64,000 nucleotides of DNA from an uncultured Pseudomonadota bacterium (GCA_903909415.1 CAIVVS010000307.1:1-64000), one strand, 5' to 3'; positions 23,405 to 32,700 are shown, counted from the stretch's first letter. The notes: generated from the sequence alone by a model not told the origin. Numbers and translations: made by a program.

Positions 23405-23439
23405 CCAACCGAGGGCCGGACGCCAGTACCGCAAGGACC

Positions 23440-24432
23440 TCACTCGAACTTGATGTCCTTGGCCGCGACCAGCTTGCGCCACTTCGCGACTTCGGCCGCG
23501 ACCGTCTCGCCCAGTTCCTCGGGCGAGCTGCCGACCACCTCGTTGCCCAGGCCGACCAGCTTGTCCTTCACTTCGGGCACGGCGAGCGCGGCGCGCACCT
23601 CGCGGTTCAGCCGGTCGATGATGGGACGCGGCGTGCCGGCGGGCGCGAAGAAGCCGAAGAACACGCTCGCCTCGAAGCCGTTCACGCCGGCCTCGGCCAG
23701 CGTGGGCGTGTCGGGCAGCAGGGGGGTGCGCTTGGCGCTGCCCACGCCCAGCACGCGCATGCGGCCGGCCTTGATGTGGCCACCCGAGGTGCCGATCACG
23801 TCGAACAGCACCTGCGCCTCGCCCGCTACCGTGCCCGCGACCGCCGTCGCCGAGCCCTTGTAGGGGATGTGCACCAGGTCCGCGCTGGTGAGCGCCTTGA
23901 ACAGCTCCATCGCCAGGTGCGCCGAGCTGCCGGTACCGAAGGACGCGTAGTTCAGCTTGCCGGGGTTCGCCTTGGCGAAGGCCACCAGTTCCGCCACCGA
24001 CTTCGCCTGCACCGAGGGATGCACCACCAGGATGAAGGGCGAGCGTACCGACATGGAGATGGGTGCGAAATCCTTGATCGGGTCGTAGGACAGTTTCTTG
24101 TAGACGATGGAGTTGGCGCCGTGCGTGCTGCCCGTTCCCTGCAGCAGGGTGTAGCCGTCGGGCGGGGACTTGGCGACCGCCTCGGTGCCGATCACGCCGC
24201 CGGCGCCGAGGCGGTTGTCGATCACCACCGTCTGGCCCAGCGCCGGCCCCAGGCGCTCGGCCACCACGCGCGCCACCAGGTCCACCGACCCGCCCGGGGA
24301 GAAGGGCACGATCATGCGCAGCGGCTTGTCCGGCCAGGTCTGCGCGATCGCCGCGCAGGGCATGGCGATGGCAATCACGGCCATGAGGCTGAGGGGCTTC
24401 TTCAGCGCTGGCAGTACGTTTCCGAACAGCAT
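23440..24432 (-). CDS. Bug/TTT-family periplasmic substrate-binding protein
   Basis: 330 residues from ATG 24432, which lies 6 bases after GGGAG; ATG 24438 abuts that site. Sec signal 1-31 (ending AAIAQ), then WPDKPLRMIVPFSPGGSVDLVAR, NRLGAGG, HIPYKGS and PTLAEAGVNGFEA. It is encoded divergently from the second Rieske oxygenase across 157 bases, so it probably binds the aromatic acid that the oxygenase attacks. It converges with the leuD-type gene. Confidence 0.92.
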   Translation of the reverse strand: MLFGNVLPALKKPLSLMAVIAIAMPCAAIAQTWPDKPLRMIVPFSPGGSVDLVARVVAERLGPALGQTVVIDNRLGAGGVIGTEAVAKSPPDGYTLLQGTGSTHGANSIVYKKLSYDPIKDFAPISMSVRSPFILVVHPSVQAKSVAELVAFAKANPGKLNYASFGTGSSAHLAMELFKALTSADLVHIPYKGSATAVAGTVAGEAQVLFDVIGTSGGHIKAGRMRVLGVGSAKRTPLLPDTPTLAEAGVNGFEASVFFGFFAPAGTPRPIIDRLNREVRAALAVPEVKDKLVGLGNEVVGSSPEELGETVAAEVAKWRKLVAAKDIKFE

Positions 24433-24589
24433 GGTCATCTCCCGAAAAGGTGCGGTGGTGCACTTGGTTGAGGCGTCCTGCCGGTCCGGCGGGACGTTGC
24501 CTGCGACTTCCCAGACCGTGGCGTTGCAAACAGCAAGTCCTGTACCATGGAAATTTCAGGCAAACAACCATTGGCTCAGGAGGGTGTTG

Positions 24590-25846
24590 GTGGACGCAAC
24601 CGCAACATGGCCCCGAAGCGATTACTCGCGCGTGCCCTTCGCGCTGTACCACGATGCCGAGCTCTACCTGCGCGAGCAGGCGAGCGTGTTCCGCGGCAGG
24701 TGCTGGAACCTGCTCGGCCTGGCCGCCGAGGTGCCCAAGCCGGGTGACTTCCGCGTGGTCTACGTCGGCGACACGCCGGTGATCATGAGCCGCGACGCCG
24801 AGGGCCGGGTCAATGCCATGGTCAACCGCTGCGCGCACCGCGGCGCGGAGATCGTGCGCGAGCCTTACGGCAACGTGGCCGACTTCACCTGCATCTACCA
24901 CTCTTGGAGCTACAGCCTGCAGGGCAAGCTGATGGGCGTGCCCTTCATCAAGGGCGTCAAGGGCGTGGGTGGCATGCCGCCGGAGTTCGATACGGCCGAG
25001 CACGGGCTGGAAGTGCTGCGCGTCGAGGTCTGGAAGGGCCTGGTGTTCGGCACGTTCCACGCGGACACCGAGCCGCTGGAGGACTACCTCGGCGAGCTGA
25101 TGGTGGAGAACGTCGGCGAGATCTTCTCGCGTCCGGTGAAGGTGCTGGGCTACCAGCGCCAGCGCATCTACGCCAACTGGAAGATGTACCTGGAGAACGT
25201 GCGCGACGCCTACCACGCCAGCCTGCTGCACGAATTCAACCGCACCTTCGGCCTGAGCCGGCTCACCCAGACCTCGGGCGGCTACATGGATGCGCGCCAC
25301 CGCCACGGCATGCTGTTCCAGTTCAAGGGATCGGATTCCGACAACGAGGCGCGCAAGGCCTACAGCGACGACCGCGTGCAGCGCACCGAGTACATGACCC
25401 TGCACGACGGTTCGCTGGTGGAGAACATCCCCGAGAACAAGACCGGCGTCAGCACCCGCATCATTTCGCTGTTCCCCAACGGCGTGGTGCACCAGATCGC
25501 CAACTGCCTGGGCATACGCCGGGTGCGCACCCGCGGCGTGGGCGAGCTGGAGATCGAATTCATCCAGTTCGGCTACGAGGACGATGACGAGGCGATGACG
25601 CACCACCGCATCAACCAGAGCAACATGGTCGGCCCGGCCGGGCTGATCTCCATGGAGGACGGCGAGGCGCTTGAACTCGTGCAGCGCGCCACCCTGCCCA
25701 GCCCGGGACGCAGCGGCGTGGTGGAGATGGGCGGCACCGGGCCGATCCGCAACCTCGACTCCCGCGTCAACGAAATGCCGGTGCGCGGCTTCTGGGCCTA
25801 TTACGCGCAGCTGATGGACATCGAGCCTGCGGGAGCCGAGCGATGA
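24590..25846 (+). CDS. Rieske ring-hydroxylating oxygenase, alpha subunit (second system)
   Basis: 418 residues from GTG 24590; AGGAGGG at 24578-24584 is 5 bases upstream. TTG 24587 is the alternative, and the open frame continues upstream without conserved sequence. Rieske ligands Cys81-x-His83 (RCAHRGAE) and Cys101-x2-His104 (CIYHSW); mononuclear site in ENVRDAYHASLLHEF (Asp206, His209, His214). It resembles anthranilate/salicylate-type large subunits more than the system at 17189. The small subunit overlaps by 4 bases. No electron-transfer partner is present nearby. Confidence 0.92.
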   Translation: MDATATWPRSDYSRVPFALYHDAELYLREQASVFRGRCWNLLGLAAEVPKPGDFRVVYVGDTPVIMSRDAEGRVNAMVNRCAHRGAEIVREPYGNVADFTCIYHSWSYSLQGKLMGVPFIKGVKGVGGMPPEFDTAEHGLEVLRVEVWKGLVFGTFHADTEPLEDYLGELMVENVGEIFSRPVKVLGYQRQRIYANWKMYLENVRDAYHASLLHEFNRTFGLSRLTQTSGGYMDARHRHGMLFQFKGSDSDNEARKAYSDDRVQRTEYMTLHDGSLVENIPENKTGVSTRIISLFPNGVVHQIANCLGIRRVRTRGVGELEIEFIQFGYEDDDEAMTHHRINQSNMVGPAGLISMEDGEALELVQRATLPSPGRSGVVEMGGTGPIRNLDSRVNEMPVRGFWAYYAQLMDIEPAGAER

Positions 25847-26319
25847 TCGCCCGTCCTGAAGTCAAGGCGCTGGTCGATGCGCTGGTGCTGGACAGCGCGA
25901 TGGCGATCGACCGCGACGAGCTGGACGCCTGGATGGACTGCTTCGAGGAAGCGGCGACCTACGTGGTCATGCCGCGCGAGAACCGCGCGCTCGGCCTGCC
26001 AGTGGGCATCATCCACTGCGCGAGCAAGGACCAGATCCGCGACCGCGTGGTCTGCCTGCGCCATGCCAACAAGTTCAACCCGCACTACGACCGCCACATC
26101 CTGGGTGGCACGCGCATCGTCTCGGTCGAGGACGACACGGTGGAGGCCGAGACCAACTTCATGGTGGTGCAGACCACCAAGACCGGCGAGTCGCGCCTGT
26201 TCTGCGCCGGCTGCTACGAGGACCGGATCGTGTTCGTGGACGGGCGTGCCCGCCTGGCGGCGCGGGTGGTGCTGGTGGACACGTTCTCGGTGCCGACGCT
26301 GCTGGCGACGCCGCTCTGA
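25843..26319 (+). CDS. Aromatic-ring-hydroxylating dioxygenase, beta subunit (second system)
   Basis: 158 residues, NTF2-like small subunit (ALVLDSAMAIDRDELDAWMD, HILGGTRIVSVED, ARVVLVDTFSVP). ATGA overlap with the alpha gene gives coupling. It ends 75 bases before a convergent Bug gene. The short length is normal for anthranilate-type small subunits. Confidence 0.9.
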   Translation: MIARPEVKALVDALVLDSAMAIDRDELDAWMDCFEEAATYVVMPRENRALGLPVGIIHCASKDQIRDRVVCLRHANKFNPHYDRHILGGTRIVSVEDDTVEAETNFMVVQTTKTGESRLFCAGCYEDRIVFVDGRARLAARVVLVDTFSVPTLLATPL

Positions 26320-26394
26320 GCGCTACATCCTCGCGCCGAAGCTGAAGCGGGCGCCAGGCCGGGCCGGCCCGAGGCCCGCACCTCGGTACCTGCC

Positions 26395-27384
26395 TCAGTC
26401 CGCGGTGACCGCCAGGCGCTTGATCAGCTGCGAGAAGCGCTCGGTCTCGCGCCGGATCTGCGCCGCGAACGGCTCGGGCCCCTGCGCCCAGGCCTCGATG
26501 CCCTGTTGTGCGAGCTTCTGGTCGCGGATCTCGGGCAGGTTGACTGCCCACTGCGCATCGGCGCTGATCTTGTCCACCACCGCCTTGGGCGTCGCGGCCG
26601 GCGCCACCAGCCCGAACCAGAACAGCGACTCGAAGCCCTTGTAGCCCGCCTCCGCCACCGTCGGCATCTGCGGCATGACCGGCGAGCGCGTCTCGCTGGC
26701 CACCGCGAGGATGTTGAGCTTGCCGCCGGCATGGTGGGGCATGGCCAGTGCCAGGTTGATGAGGATGGCCTGGATGCGCCCGCCCAGCAGGTCGGTCATC
26801 GCCGGCGCCGCGCCCTTGTACGGGACGTGCTGCATGTCCACCCCGGCCATGGACTTGAAGGCTTCCATGTTCAGGTGCGAGGTCGAGCCGTTGCCGGGCG
26901 AGCCGTAGGACAGGCGCCCCGGGTTGGCCTTGAGGTGCGCCACCAGCTCGGCCACGTTCTTCGCCGGCACCGACGGGTGCACCAGCAGCACGTGGCGGCC
27001 CGCGACCAGGCCGCTGACCGGCGTGAAGTCCCGCGCCGGGTCGTAGGCCAGCTTGCGGAACAGGCTGGGGTTGATCGCCATGGTCTCGTTGGCCGCCATC
27101 AGCAGCGTGTGGCCATCCGGCGCCGACTTGGCGACGAACTCAGCCGCGATGCCGGTGGCGCCGCCCGGCCGGTTCTCGACCACCACCGGCTGGCCCCAGC
27201 GCTCGGCGAGCTTCTGCGACACCATGCGCCCGACCGCGTCGGCGCCGCCGCCCGGTGCGAACGGCACCACGAAGCGCACGGTGGTCGCCGGGAAGGCCTG
27301 TGCCGCCGCAAGCGGTGCCGCGCAGGCCAGCACCGCGGTGAGTGCTGCTGTAGCCAAACGCGCTGTTGCCAAACGTATTGCCAT
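26395..27384 (-). CDS. Bug/TTT-family periplasmic substrate-binding protein
   Basis: 329 residues from ATG 27384. The signal (1-29) contains a small internal duplication, RLATARLATA, and ends AAAQ; then FPATTVRFVVPFAPGGGADAVGR, NRPGGATG, HVPYKGAA and PTVAEAGYKGFES. It leads a minus-strand group pointing away from the dienelactone-hydrolase gene upstream, with 78 bases between them. Ligand unknown. Confidence 0.92.
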   Translation of the reverse strand: MAIRLATARLATAALTAVLACAAPLAAAQAFPATTVRFVVPFAPGGGADAVGRMVSQKLAERWGQPVVVENRPGGATGIAAEFVAKSAPDGHTLLMAANETMAINPSLFRKLAYDPARDFTPVSGLVAGRHVLLVHPSVPAKNVAELVAHLKANPGRLSYGSPGNGSTSHLNMEAFKSMAGVDMQHVPYKGAAPAMTDLLGGRIQAILINLALAMPHHAGGKLNILAVASETRSPVMPQMPTVAEAGYKGFESLFWFGLVAPAATPKAVVDKISADAQWAVNLPEIRDQKLAQQGIEAWAQGPEPFAAQIRRETERFSQLIKRLAVTAD

Positions 27385-27462
27385 TGCGCCCGTCCTATTG
27401 TGGGGACCGCGCACCGCGGTCCATTGGAAAACTGTCGTGCCTTCGCCGGCGCGGCCCCGCGC

Positions 27463-28146
27463 TCAGGCGCCGAGCCGCCGGTCCAGGAAGGCGATGGTCC
27501 GCTCCATGGCGAGGGCCGCATGGCCCGCGTCATGGGAGGCCTGCTGCGGATTGAAAAAGGCATGCTGCCCGCCGGGATACACATGCAGCTCGGCATCGGG
27601 CACCGCCGCGCGGATGCGCCCGACACGCTCGACGGGCACCACATGGTCCGAGTCGCCATAGTGCATGAGCGTCGGGCATCGCGGCAACCGGTCCAGGTGC
27701 GCGGGCACCTGGCTGCCGTAGAAATTCACCTGCGCATCGAACGGCAGTTCGGCTGCGGCGATCCACGCCCAGGTTCCGCCGGTGCAGAAACCGGAGATCG
27801 CGACCTTGCGCGGCGCAGCGCCCGGGCCGCGCAGCGCATTGGCGCAGGCGGCCACGTCGGCGAGGATCTGTTCCCGGGTCAGCGCGGCGTAGGCGGCGCT
27901 GCCGGCCGTGACGCCGGCGGCGGTGTAGGCGTGCACCATGTCGGGCTGCAGCCGGTCGTACAGCGCCGGCGCGATGGCGGCATAGCCGCGCGCCGCATAG
28001 CCGTCGCAGACCTCGCCCATGTGGTCGGTCAGCCCGTACACCGCGTGCAGGATGACGATGCCGCCGCGCGCCGTGCCGGCCGGGTCGGCGCGCCAGGCGC
28101 TGAAGCGGTGGCCGTCGGTGGACGTGATGTCGATGCGCTTGGCCAT
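27463..28146 (-). CDS. Dienelactone hydrolase family protein
   Basis: 227-residue alpha/beta hydrolase. The nucleophile is Cys in SGFCTGGTW, with Asp in YGDSDHVVP and His in GGQHAFF, the Cys-Asp-His triad of dienelactone hydrolases that open lactones formed after aromatic ring cleavage. ATG 28146 is 9 bases after the upstream aldolase stop; GTG 28155 is less likely. It has a second family member at 30959, and the two may act on related lactones. Confidence 0.9.
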   Translation of the reverse strand: MAKRIDITSTDGHRFSAWRADPAGTARGGIVILHAVYGLTDHMGEVCDGYAARGYAAIAPALYDRLQPDMVHAYTAAGVTAGSAAYAALTREQILADVAACANALRGPGAAPRKVAISGFCTGGTWAWIAAAELPFDAQVNFYGSQVPAHLDRLPRCPTLMHYGDSDHVVPVERVGRIRAAVPDAELHVYPGGQHAFFNPQQASHDAGHAALAMERTIAFLDRRLGA

Positions 28147-28155
28147 GTCCTGCAC

Positions 28156-28920
28156 CTACTCCGCGTAGGACGGATCCAGCCGGTTGGCCAGGCGGAGGCA
28201 GGCCGGCCAGTCCTTGTCGCCGGACTTGGACGGGTCGTACTGCTTCACCGCGATCTCGCACACCGCGTCCGGGATCAGCGTGACTTCCACGCCGCCGGCC
28301 AGCGCCGCGACCTGCCCGCGGCAGGCGGTCTCGAGGTAGTGGTGCTCGATGAAGGCGGCCTGCAGCGTGCCGGCGCACACCAGCGAGCCGTGGTTGCGCA
28401 GCAAGGCCACGGTGCCGCTGCCCAGGCTGCGCAGCAGCGGCGCGCGCTGCTCGAGGTTGAACTCGAAGCCGCCGAAGTCGTGGTAGGCCATGCGCTTGTA
28501 GAACACCACCGCGTGCTGGTTGATCATCAGCAGACCGTGCTTCTGCGAGGACACGCCCATGTTGGCGGCGGTGTGGGTGTGGAACACCACGTTCAGGTCG
28601 GGCCGCGCTTCGAGGATGCCGGCATGGATTACCAGCCCGCCGCCGAAGTTGCGCGGGCCGTCCTGGCAGGGCGTGCCGTCGAACTCGAACTTCTCCAGGC
28701 TGGAGGCGGTGACCTCGTCGAACATCTCGGTGCGCGGCTTGAGCAGCAGCCGGCCGGGCTCGCCCGGCACGCGCACCGACAGGTGGTTGTAGGTCAGGTC
28801 GTTGACGCCGAAGTGCGACATCAGCCGGTAGCAGGCGGCGAGTTCCACCCGCGCTTTCCATTCCTCGGGCGAGACGGAATTCCTGACCGATCCGGACTTC
28901 TTGATGCTGTGCACAGACAT
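28156..28920 (-). CDS. Class II aldolase/adducin family protein
   Basis: 254 residues from ATG 28920, preceded by AGGAG. The aldolase fold is shown by NDLTYNHLSVRVPG, the metal pair in FHTHTAANMG, and LLRNHGSLVCAG. A probable basic tail (IKKSGSVRNS) precedes the domain. It forms a two-gene unit with the downstream dienelactone hydrolase. It is the second of three class II aldolases in the window; such proteins commonly act in pathways with Bug receptors, but no sugar-phosphate context is seen. Confidence 0.88.
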   Translation of the reverse strand: MSVHSIKKSGSVRNSVSPEEWKARVELAACYRLMSHFGVNDLTYNHLSVRVPGEPGRLLLKPRTEMFDEVTASSLEKFEFDGTPCQDGPRNFGGGLVIHAGILEARPDLNVVFHTHTAANMGVSSQKHGLLMINQHAVVFYKRMAYHDFGGFEFNLEQRAPLLRSLGSGTVALLRNHGSLVCAGTLQAAFIEHHYLETACRGQVAALAGGVEVTLIPDAVCEIAVKQYDPSKSGDKDWPACLRLANRLDPSYAE

Positions 28921-28999
28921 GGCGGCTCCTGACGCGGGGTTAGGCCGATTCTCCGTCATTCCGGCGCTGGCAGGAACGGGTCAGGCTGGTGGGCCGTGC

Positions 29000-30157
29000 T
29001 CAGAGCGCGCGGCGAAGCCGCTTCACGCCCTCGGTCAGGCGTTCGGTCGAGCCGGCGTAGCACCAGCGGATGAAGCCCTCGCCTTCGGGGCCGAAGGCGA
29101 TGCCGGGCGCGAGGCCCAGCTTGTGGTCGGCGACCAGGCGCTTGCAGAAGGCCAGCGAGTCCTTCATGCCCTCGACGCGGAAGAACAGGTACATCGCCCC
29201 CGGCGCCGGGATGGCGGTCACGCCCGGCAGGGCATTCAGCTCGCCGGCGAGGAAATCGCGCGCGGCTCGAAAGCGCGTGCGCGTCGCCGCCACCACCGCT
29301 TCGCCCTGCGTGACCGCTGCCACGCCGGCGCGCTGCACGAACTTGGGCGCGCACGAGGTGTTGTATTCCAGCAGCTTGCCGAAGTCCGCTTCCATGCCGG
29401 GCGGGGCGCTGATCCAGCCCAGGCGCCAGCCGGTCATCAGCCAGGACTTGGAGAAGGTGTTCACCGCCAGCAGCCGGTCGCGCTCGTCGGCGATGTCGAG
29501 GAAGCCGGGCGATGCCGGGTGGCCATCGACGTAGTACAGCCGCTCGTAGGCGTCGTCGGACACGATCCAGATGCCGTGCTTGCGGCAGTGCGCGAAGATG
29601 GCGTCGCGTTCTGCCGCGCTCATCGCCCAGCCGGTCGGGTTGTTCGGCGAGTTGACCAGCAGCACGCGCGTATCGGGCGTGAGGTCGGCGATCAGCGCGT
29701 CCAGGTCCAGGCGCCAGCCCGCCTCCGAAAAGCGCAGCGCATGGGTATGCACCCGCGCCGACAGGATCTTGGGGATCTCGACCAGGTTGGGCCACAGCGG
29801 CGTCACCACCACCGCGCGGTCGCCCGGATCGAGCAGGGCCTGCACCGCGACCATCAGCGCCGACATGCCGGAATTGGTGACGGCGATGCGCGACGGATCG
29901 AGCGGCCCTTGCCGGTGCAACCGCGACTGGTAGGCCGCGATCGCCTCGCGCAACTCGGGGATGCCGAGGTTCTGCGTGTAGAAGGTCTCGCCTGCGTTCA
30001 GCGAGGCGATGCCCGCGTCGCGGATGAAGGCCGGCGTGACCTCGTCGGGCTCGCCGAACCAGAACGCCAGCACCTCGGGGTCGCCCATGCCCGCATTGGC
30101 GACCTCGCGGATCGGCGAGGCGCGCAGGGCCTGGACGGCCGCGCGCGCCCCGGGCAA
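29000..30157 (-). CDS. Pyridoxal-phosphate aminotransferase, class I/II
   Basis: About 385 residues. Fold-type I aminotransferase: LRASPIREVANAGMG at the start, NSPNNPTGW (cofactor-contacting Asn), SDDAYERLYY, the Schiff-base Lys in NTFSKSWLMTGWRLGW, and a C-terminal IRWCYAGSTERL with the substrate-carboxylate Arg region. No ATG lies at the expected N-terminus: TTG 30157 is my choice, CTG 30169 (overlapping the upstream stop as CTGA) is the alternative, and the first ATG would cut off conserved residues. It probably transaminates an aspartate- or aromatic-type substrate; the specificity is open. Confidence 0.85.
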   Translation of the reverse strand: MPGARAAVQALRASPIREVANAGMGDPEVLAFWFGEPDEVTPAFIRDAGIASLNAGETFYTQNLGIPELREAIAAYQSRLHRQGPLDPSRIAVTNSGMSALMVAVQALLDPGDRAVVVTPLWPNLVEIPKILSARVHTHALRFSEAGWRLDLDALIADLTPDTRVLLVNSPNNPTGWAMSAAERDAIFAHCRKHGIWIVSDDAYERLYYVDGHPASPGFLDIADERDRLLAVNTFSKSWLMTGWRLGWISAPPGMEADFGKLLEYNTSCAPKFVQRAGVAAVTQGEAVVAATRTRFRAARDFLAGELNALPGVTAIPAPGAMYLFFRVEGMKDSLAFCKRLVADHKLGLAPGIAFGPEGEGFIRWCYAGSTERLTEGVKRLRRAL

Positions 30158-30165
30158 TGCCCGGC

Positions 30166-30945
30166 TCAGAGGACTTCCCGCTTCCAGTGTTCCCACGGAC
30201 GGCCGATGGCCGCGACGTTGGCTTCCATCGCCAGCTGGGCCTCGCCGGGGGTGAGGTAGGTCACCTTGCCGCCCATGGCCATGGCCTGCGTCTGGATCGC
30301 GGCGTTGTTGGCCGCGTAGATCGCGCGGTAGACCGCCTCGGCGATGGTGCCGCCCACGGTGCACATGCCGTGGCCGCGCATCAGCACGCAGCCGCACTTC
30401 TTGCCCAGGGTCCTGGCCAGCGCCTTGCCGAGGTAGTTGTCCTTCACCAGCAGGTTGGTGTCGCCGGCGTGCTTGCGGATCTCGAAGTTCGCCACGCCCA
30501 GGCCGAGGAAACCGCCCATGTGGTACACCGGCCGCAGCTGCTTGCCGGTCAGGCCGAAGGGAATCACCGAGGCCGCGTGGCTGTGCACCACCGCCACCAC
30601 GTCCGGCCGCGCGCGGTAGATCTCGCCGTGGATGTAGCGCTCGACGAAGGGCTTGCGCGTGTCGCCGGGCAGCTGCTCGGAGTCCGCGTCCAGCTCCATC
30701 AGGTCGGCTGCGGTCACCAGCGCGGGCGCCAGCGACCGGGAGATGATGAAGTGGTCGGGCCGCTGGTCGCAGCGCGCGCTCACGTGGCCGAAGGAATCGA
30801 GCACGCCGTAGCGCGCGAGGATGCGTGATCCCGCGACCAGGTCCTCGATCTGCGCCGCGCTGGCGTTCAGTTTCTGCTTGGCGCCGGGCCTGGTGGCGGA
30901 CTTCGCCGCCGGCTTGGCGGCAGGTTTTGCTTTGCGGGTAGCCAT
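30166..30945 (-). CDS. Class II aldolase/adducin family protein with Lys/Ala-rich N-terminus
   Basis: 259 residues. Residues 1-25 are a repetitive basic tail (AKPAAKPAAKSA). The aldolase domain shows SFGHVSARCD, the His pair in VVHSHAASVI, and MRGHGMCTVGG. The protein fits the group of aldolase-II proteins that decarboxylate or cleave 3-hydroxy/keto acids. It is followed immediately by the aminotransferase, with overlapping or nearly overlapping reading frames, and preceded 13 bases upstream by a dienelactone hydrolase. These three genes probably form one transcript. Confidence 0.88.
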   Translation of the reverse strand: MATRKAKPAAKPAAKSATRPGAKQKLNASAAQIEDLVAGSRILARYGVLDSFGHVSARCDQRPDHFIISRSLAPALVTAADLMELDADSEQLPGDTRKPFVERYIHGEIYRARPDVVAVVHSHAASVIPFGLTGKQLRPVYHMGGFLGLGVANFEIRKHAGDTNLLVKDNYLGKALARTLGKKCGCVLMRGHGMCTVGGTIAEAVYRAIYAANNAAIQTQAMAMGGKVTYLTPGEAQLAMEANVAAIGRPWEHWKREVL

Positions 30946-30958
30946 GTCTGTGGCCCGC

Positions 30959-31627
30959 TCAGCCGACGTGCTTCTTCAGGAACTCGATGGTGCGCTCGCG
31001 TGCCAGCTTGGCGCTCGCAGCATCGTAGGAGCCGCGCTGGTCGCAGTTGAAGCCGTGGCCGGCCGCGTAGACGAAGGACTGCACGCCGGGATGCGCCGCC
31101 TCGAACTTGCGCACGCCTTCCATCGGGATCGCGTGGTCGGTCTCGCCCCAGTGGCACATCACCGGCACCTTCGGTTGGAGCGCCATCATGCCGACGATGC
31201 CGCCGCCGTAGTGCGGCGCGGCGCAGGCCACGTCAGCGTTCTCGCACGCGGCCTTCCAGGCCACCGTGCCGCCCCAGCAGTAACCCACCACGCCGACCTT
31301 GCCGGCGGACTTCACCGCGGCAATGCCGGCGGCCAGGTCGGCCATGGTCCAGTCCCAGTTCACCTTGCCCATCAGGCCGCGCGCGGTCTCGATCTCGGCG
31401 GGCGTGTAGCCCACGTCGAAGCCGGGCTGGTAGCGGTCGAAGAAGGCCGGGGCGATCGCCAGGTAGCCATCGGCCGCGTAGCCGTCGGCGACCTGCTTGA
31501 TGTGGCTGTTCACGCCGAAGATCTCCTGCACCACCACCACGGCGCCGCGCGGCTTGCCGGCGGGCTCGGATTTCCATGCGCTGAACTTGAAGCCGTCCTT
31601 CGATACGAGTTCGATCATGCTGCCCAT
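30959..31627 (-). CDS. Dienelactone hydrolase family protein
   Basis: 222 residues from ATG 31627 (GGGAGACAGAC upstream). Cys nucleophile in VGYCWGGTVAW, Asp in WGETDHAIP and His in AGHGFNCD give the dienelactone-hydrolase triad. It is closer to the carboxymethylenebutenolidase core than the paralog at 27463. First gene of a minus operon with the Lys/Ala-tailed aldolase and the aminotransferase. The leader (31640-31675) is conspicuously AT-rich, with a TTAAAAT that could be its -10. Confidence 0.92.
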   Translation of the reverse strand: MGSMIELVSKDGFKFSAWKSEPAGKPRGAVVVVQEIFGVNSHIKQVADGYAADGYLAIAPAFFDRYQPGFDVGYTPAEIETARGLMGKVNWDWTMADLAAGIAAVKSAGKVGVVGYCWGGTVAWKAACENADVACAAPHYGGGIVGMMALQPKVPVMCHWGETDHAIPMEGVRKFEAAHPGVQSFVYAAGHGFNCDQRGSYDAASAKLARERTIEFLKKHVG

Positions 31628-31709
31628 GTCTGTCTCCCGGTGCTGTGTTGGATTTGGTTTGGAAATTTTAACCTGCTGCGCTGGTACTGAGTCGCAGCGT
31701 TCGCCCGCT

Positions 31710-32690
31710 TCATTCAGCAGTGATGCCGGCCTGCGTGACTTGGGCCTTCCAACGCTCGGCCTCGGCGCGAACAAAGGCGTCGGTCTCCGGGCCGGTCAGC
31801 CGCCAGACGCGCCCGCCATCCCGTTCCATGCGTGCGACGTACTCGGGAGTGGTGATCACTGCCGTGATTTCCCTGCGCAAGCGCTCCACGATTGGCTGCG
31901 GCGTGCGGATGCCGGCAAAGAAGCCAACCCAGCTGTCGAATTCGAAGCGGGCGACACCCGATTCGATGATCGTGGGCAGCGCGGTGAGGCCGGGGGTTCG
32001 CTCGCGGCCGGATGTCGCCAGGCCTTTTACCTGGCCGGCATCGATGGCCGGCTTCAGTGCGCTGCAGGTGTTCCAGAGCATGTCGAGGCGGCCGCCCAAC
32101 AACTCCTGCTGGGCCGGTCCCGCACCCTTGAACGGGATGTGAACGAGCGTGGCTCCGGCGGCGCGCGCGAGCAGGGCGCCGACCAGATGCTGTGCCGTGC
32201 CCACCCCCGCCGACCCGTAGTTCACCTTGTCCGGGTTGGCCCGGGCGAAGTCCATCAATTCCTTGAACGTGGACTGCGGCAGGTCCTTGCGTGCGGCGAG
32301 ACAAAGCGAATTGCTGATCGAAACGGACAATGCCCGGAAGTCGGCGACCGGATCGTAAGGAAGGGACTTGTAGAGGCCAGCGTTGATGGCGAGATTGCTG
32401 ACGCCGCCGACCAGCAGGGTGTAACCATCGTGGGGCGCCTTGGCAACCGCCTCGGTGCCGACCAGCGAACCGGCGCCGGGCCGATTCTCCACGACCACCG
32501 GCTGGCCAAGCCGCTCCGCCAGGCCGGGGGCCACAGTGCGCCCGAGCATGTCGAATCCGCCGCCCGGGCCAACGGGGACGATCACCCTTATGGGCCGCTC
32601 AGGGTAGCCCTGGGCGATTGCAGGGGCCGTCATCAGACCCGACAACCCGGCGAGGGTGAAGACGGCAATGCGTGTCAATCGGTAAGGCAT
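31710..32690 (-). CDS. Bug/TTT-family periplasmic substrate-binding protein
   Basis: 326 residues from ATG 32690 (GAGGGTT upstream); the frame runs on upstream without conserved sequence. Sec signal 1-26 ending AIAQ; then YPERPIRVIVPVGPGGGFDMLGR, NRPGAGS, HIPFKGAG and PTIIESGVARFEFDS. It ends the unit begun by the alpha/beta hydrolase 10 bases upstream. Third-position usage looks less GC-biased here and in the hydrolase gene than in flanking genes, hinting at separate acquisition. Confidence 0.9.
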   Translation of the reverse strand: MPYRLTRIAVFTLAGLSGLMTAPAIAQGYPERPIRVIVPVGPGGGFDMLGRTVAPGLAERLGQPVVVENRPGAGSLVGTEAVAKAPHDGYTLLVGGVSNLAINAGLYKSLPYDPVADFRALSVSISNSLCLAARKDLPQSTFKELMDFARANPDKVNYGSAGVGTAQHLVGALLARAAGATLVHIPFKGAGPAQQELLGGRLDMLWNTCSALKPAIDAGQVKGLATSGRERTPGLTALPTIIESGVARFEFDSWVGFFAGIRTPQPIVERLRREITAVITTPEYVARMERDGGRVWRLTGPETDAFVRAEAERWKAQVTQAGITAE

Positions 32691-32700
32691 GGCGGAACCC

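Noticed and set aside
21234..23408. A 724-codon minus-strand open frame opposite the LeuC/LeuD-type genes
   Set aside because: Antisense shadow: no recognisable domain, and the plus strand encodes complete aconitase-family motifs.
23399..23413. CTCGG-TCCAA-CCGAG stem after the leuD-type gene as terminator
   Set aside because: Only a 5-bp stem, no U-tract, and it is partly made by the diverged tandem repeat.
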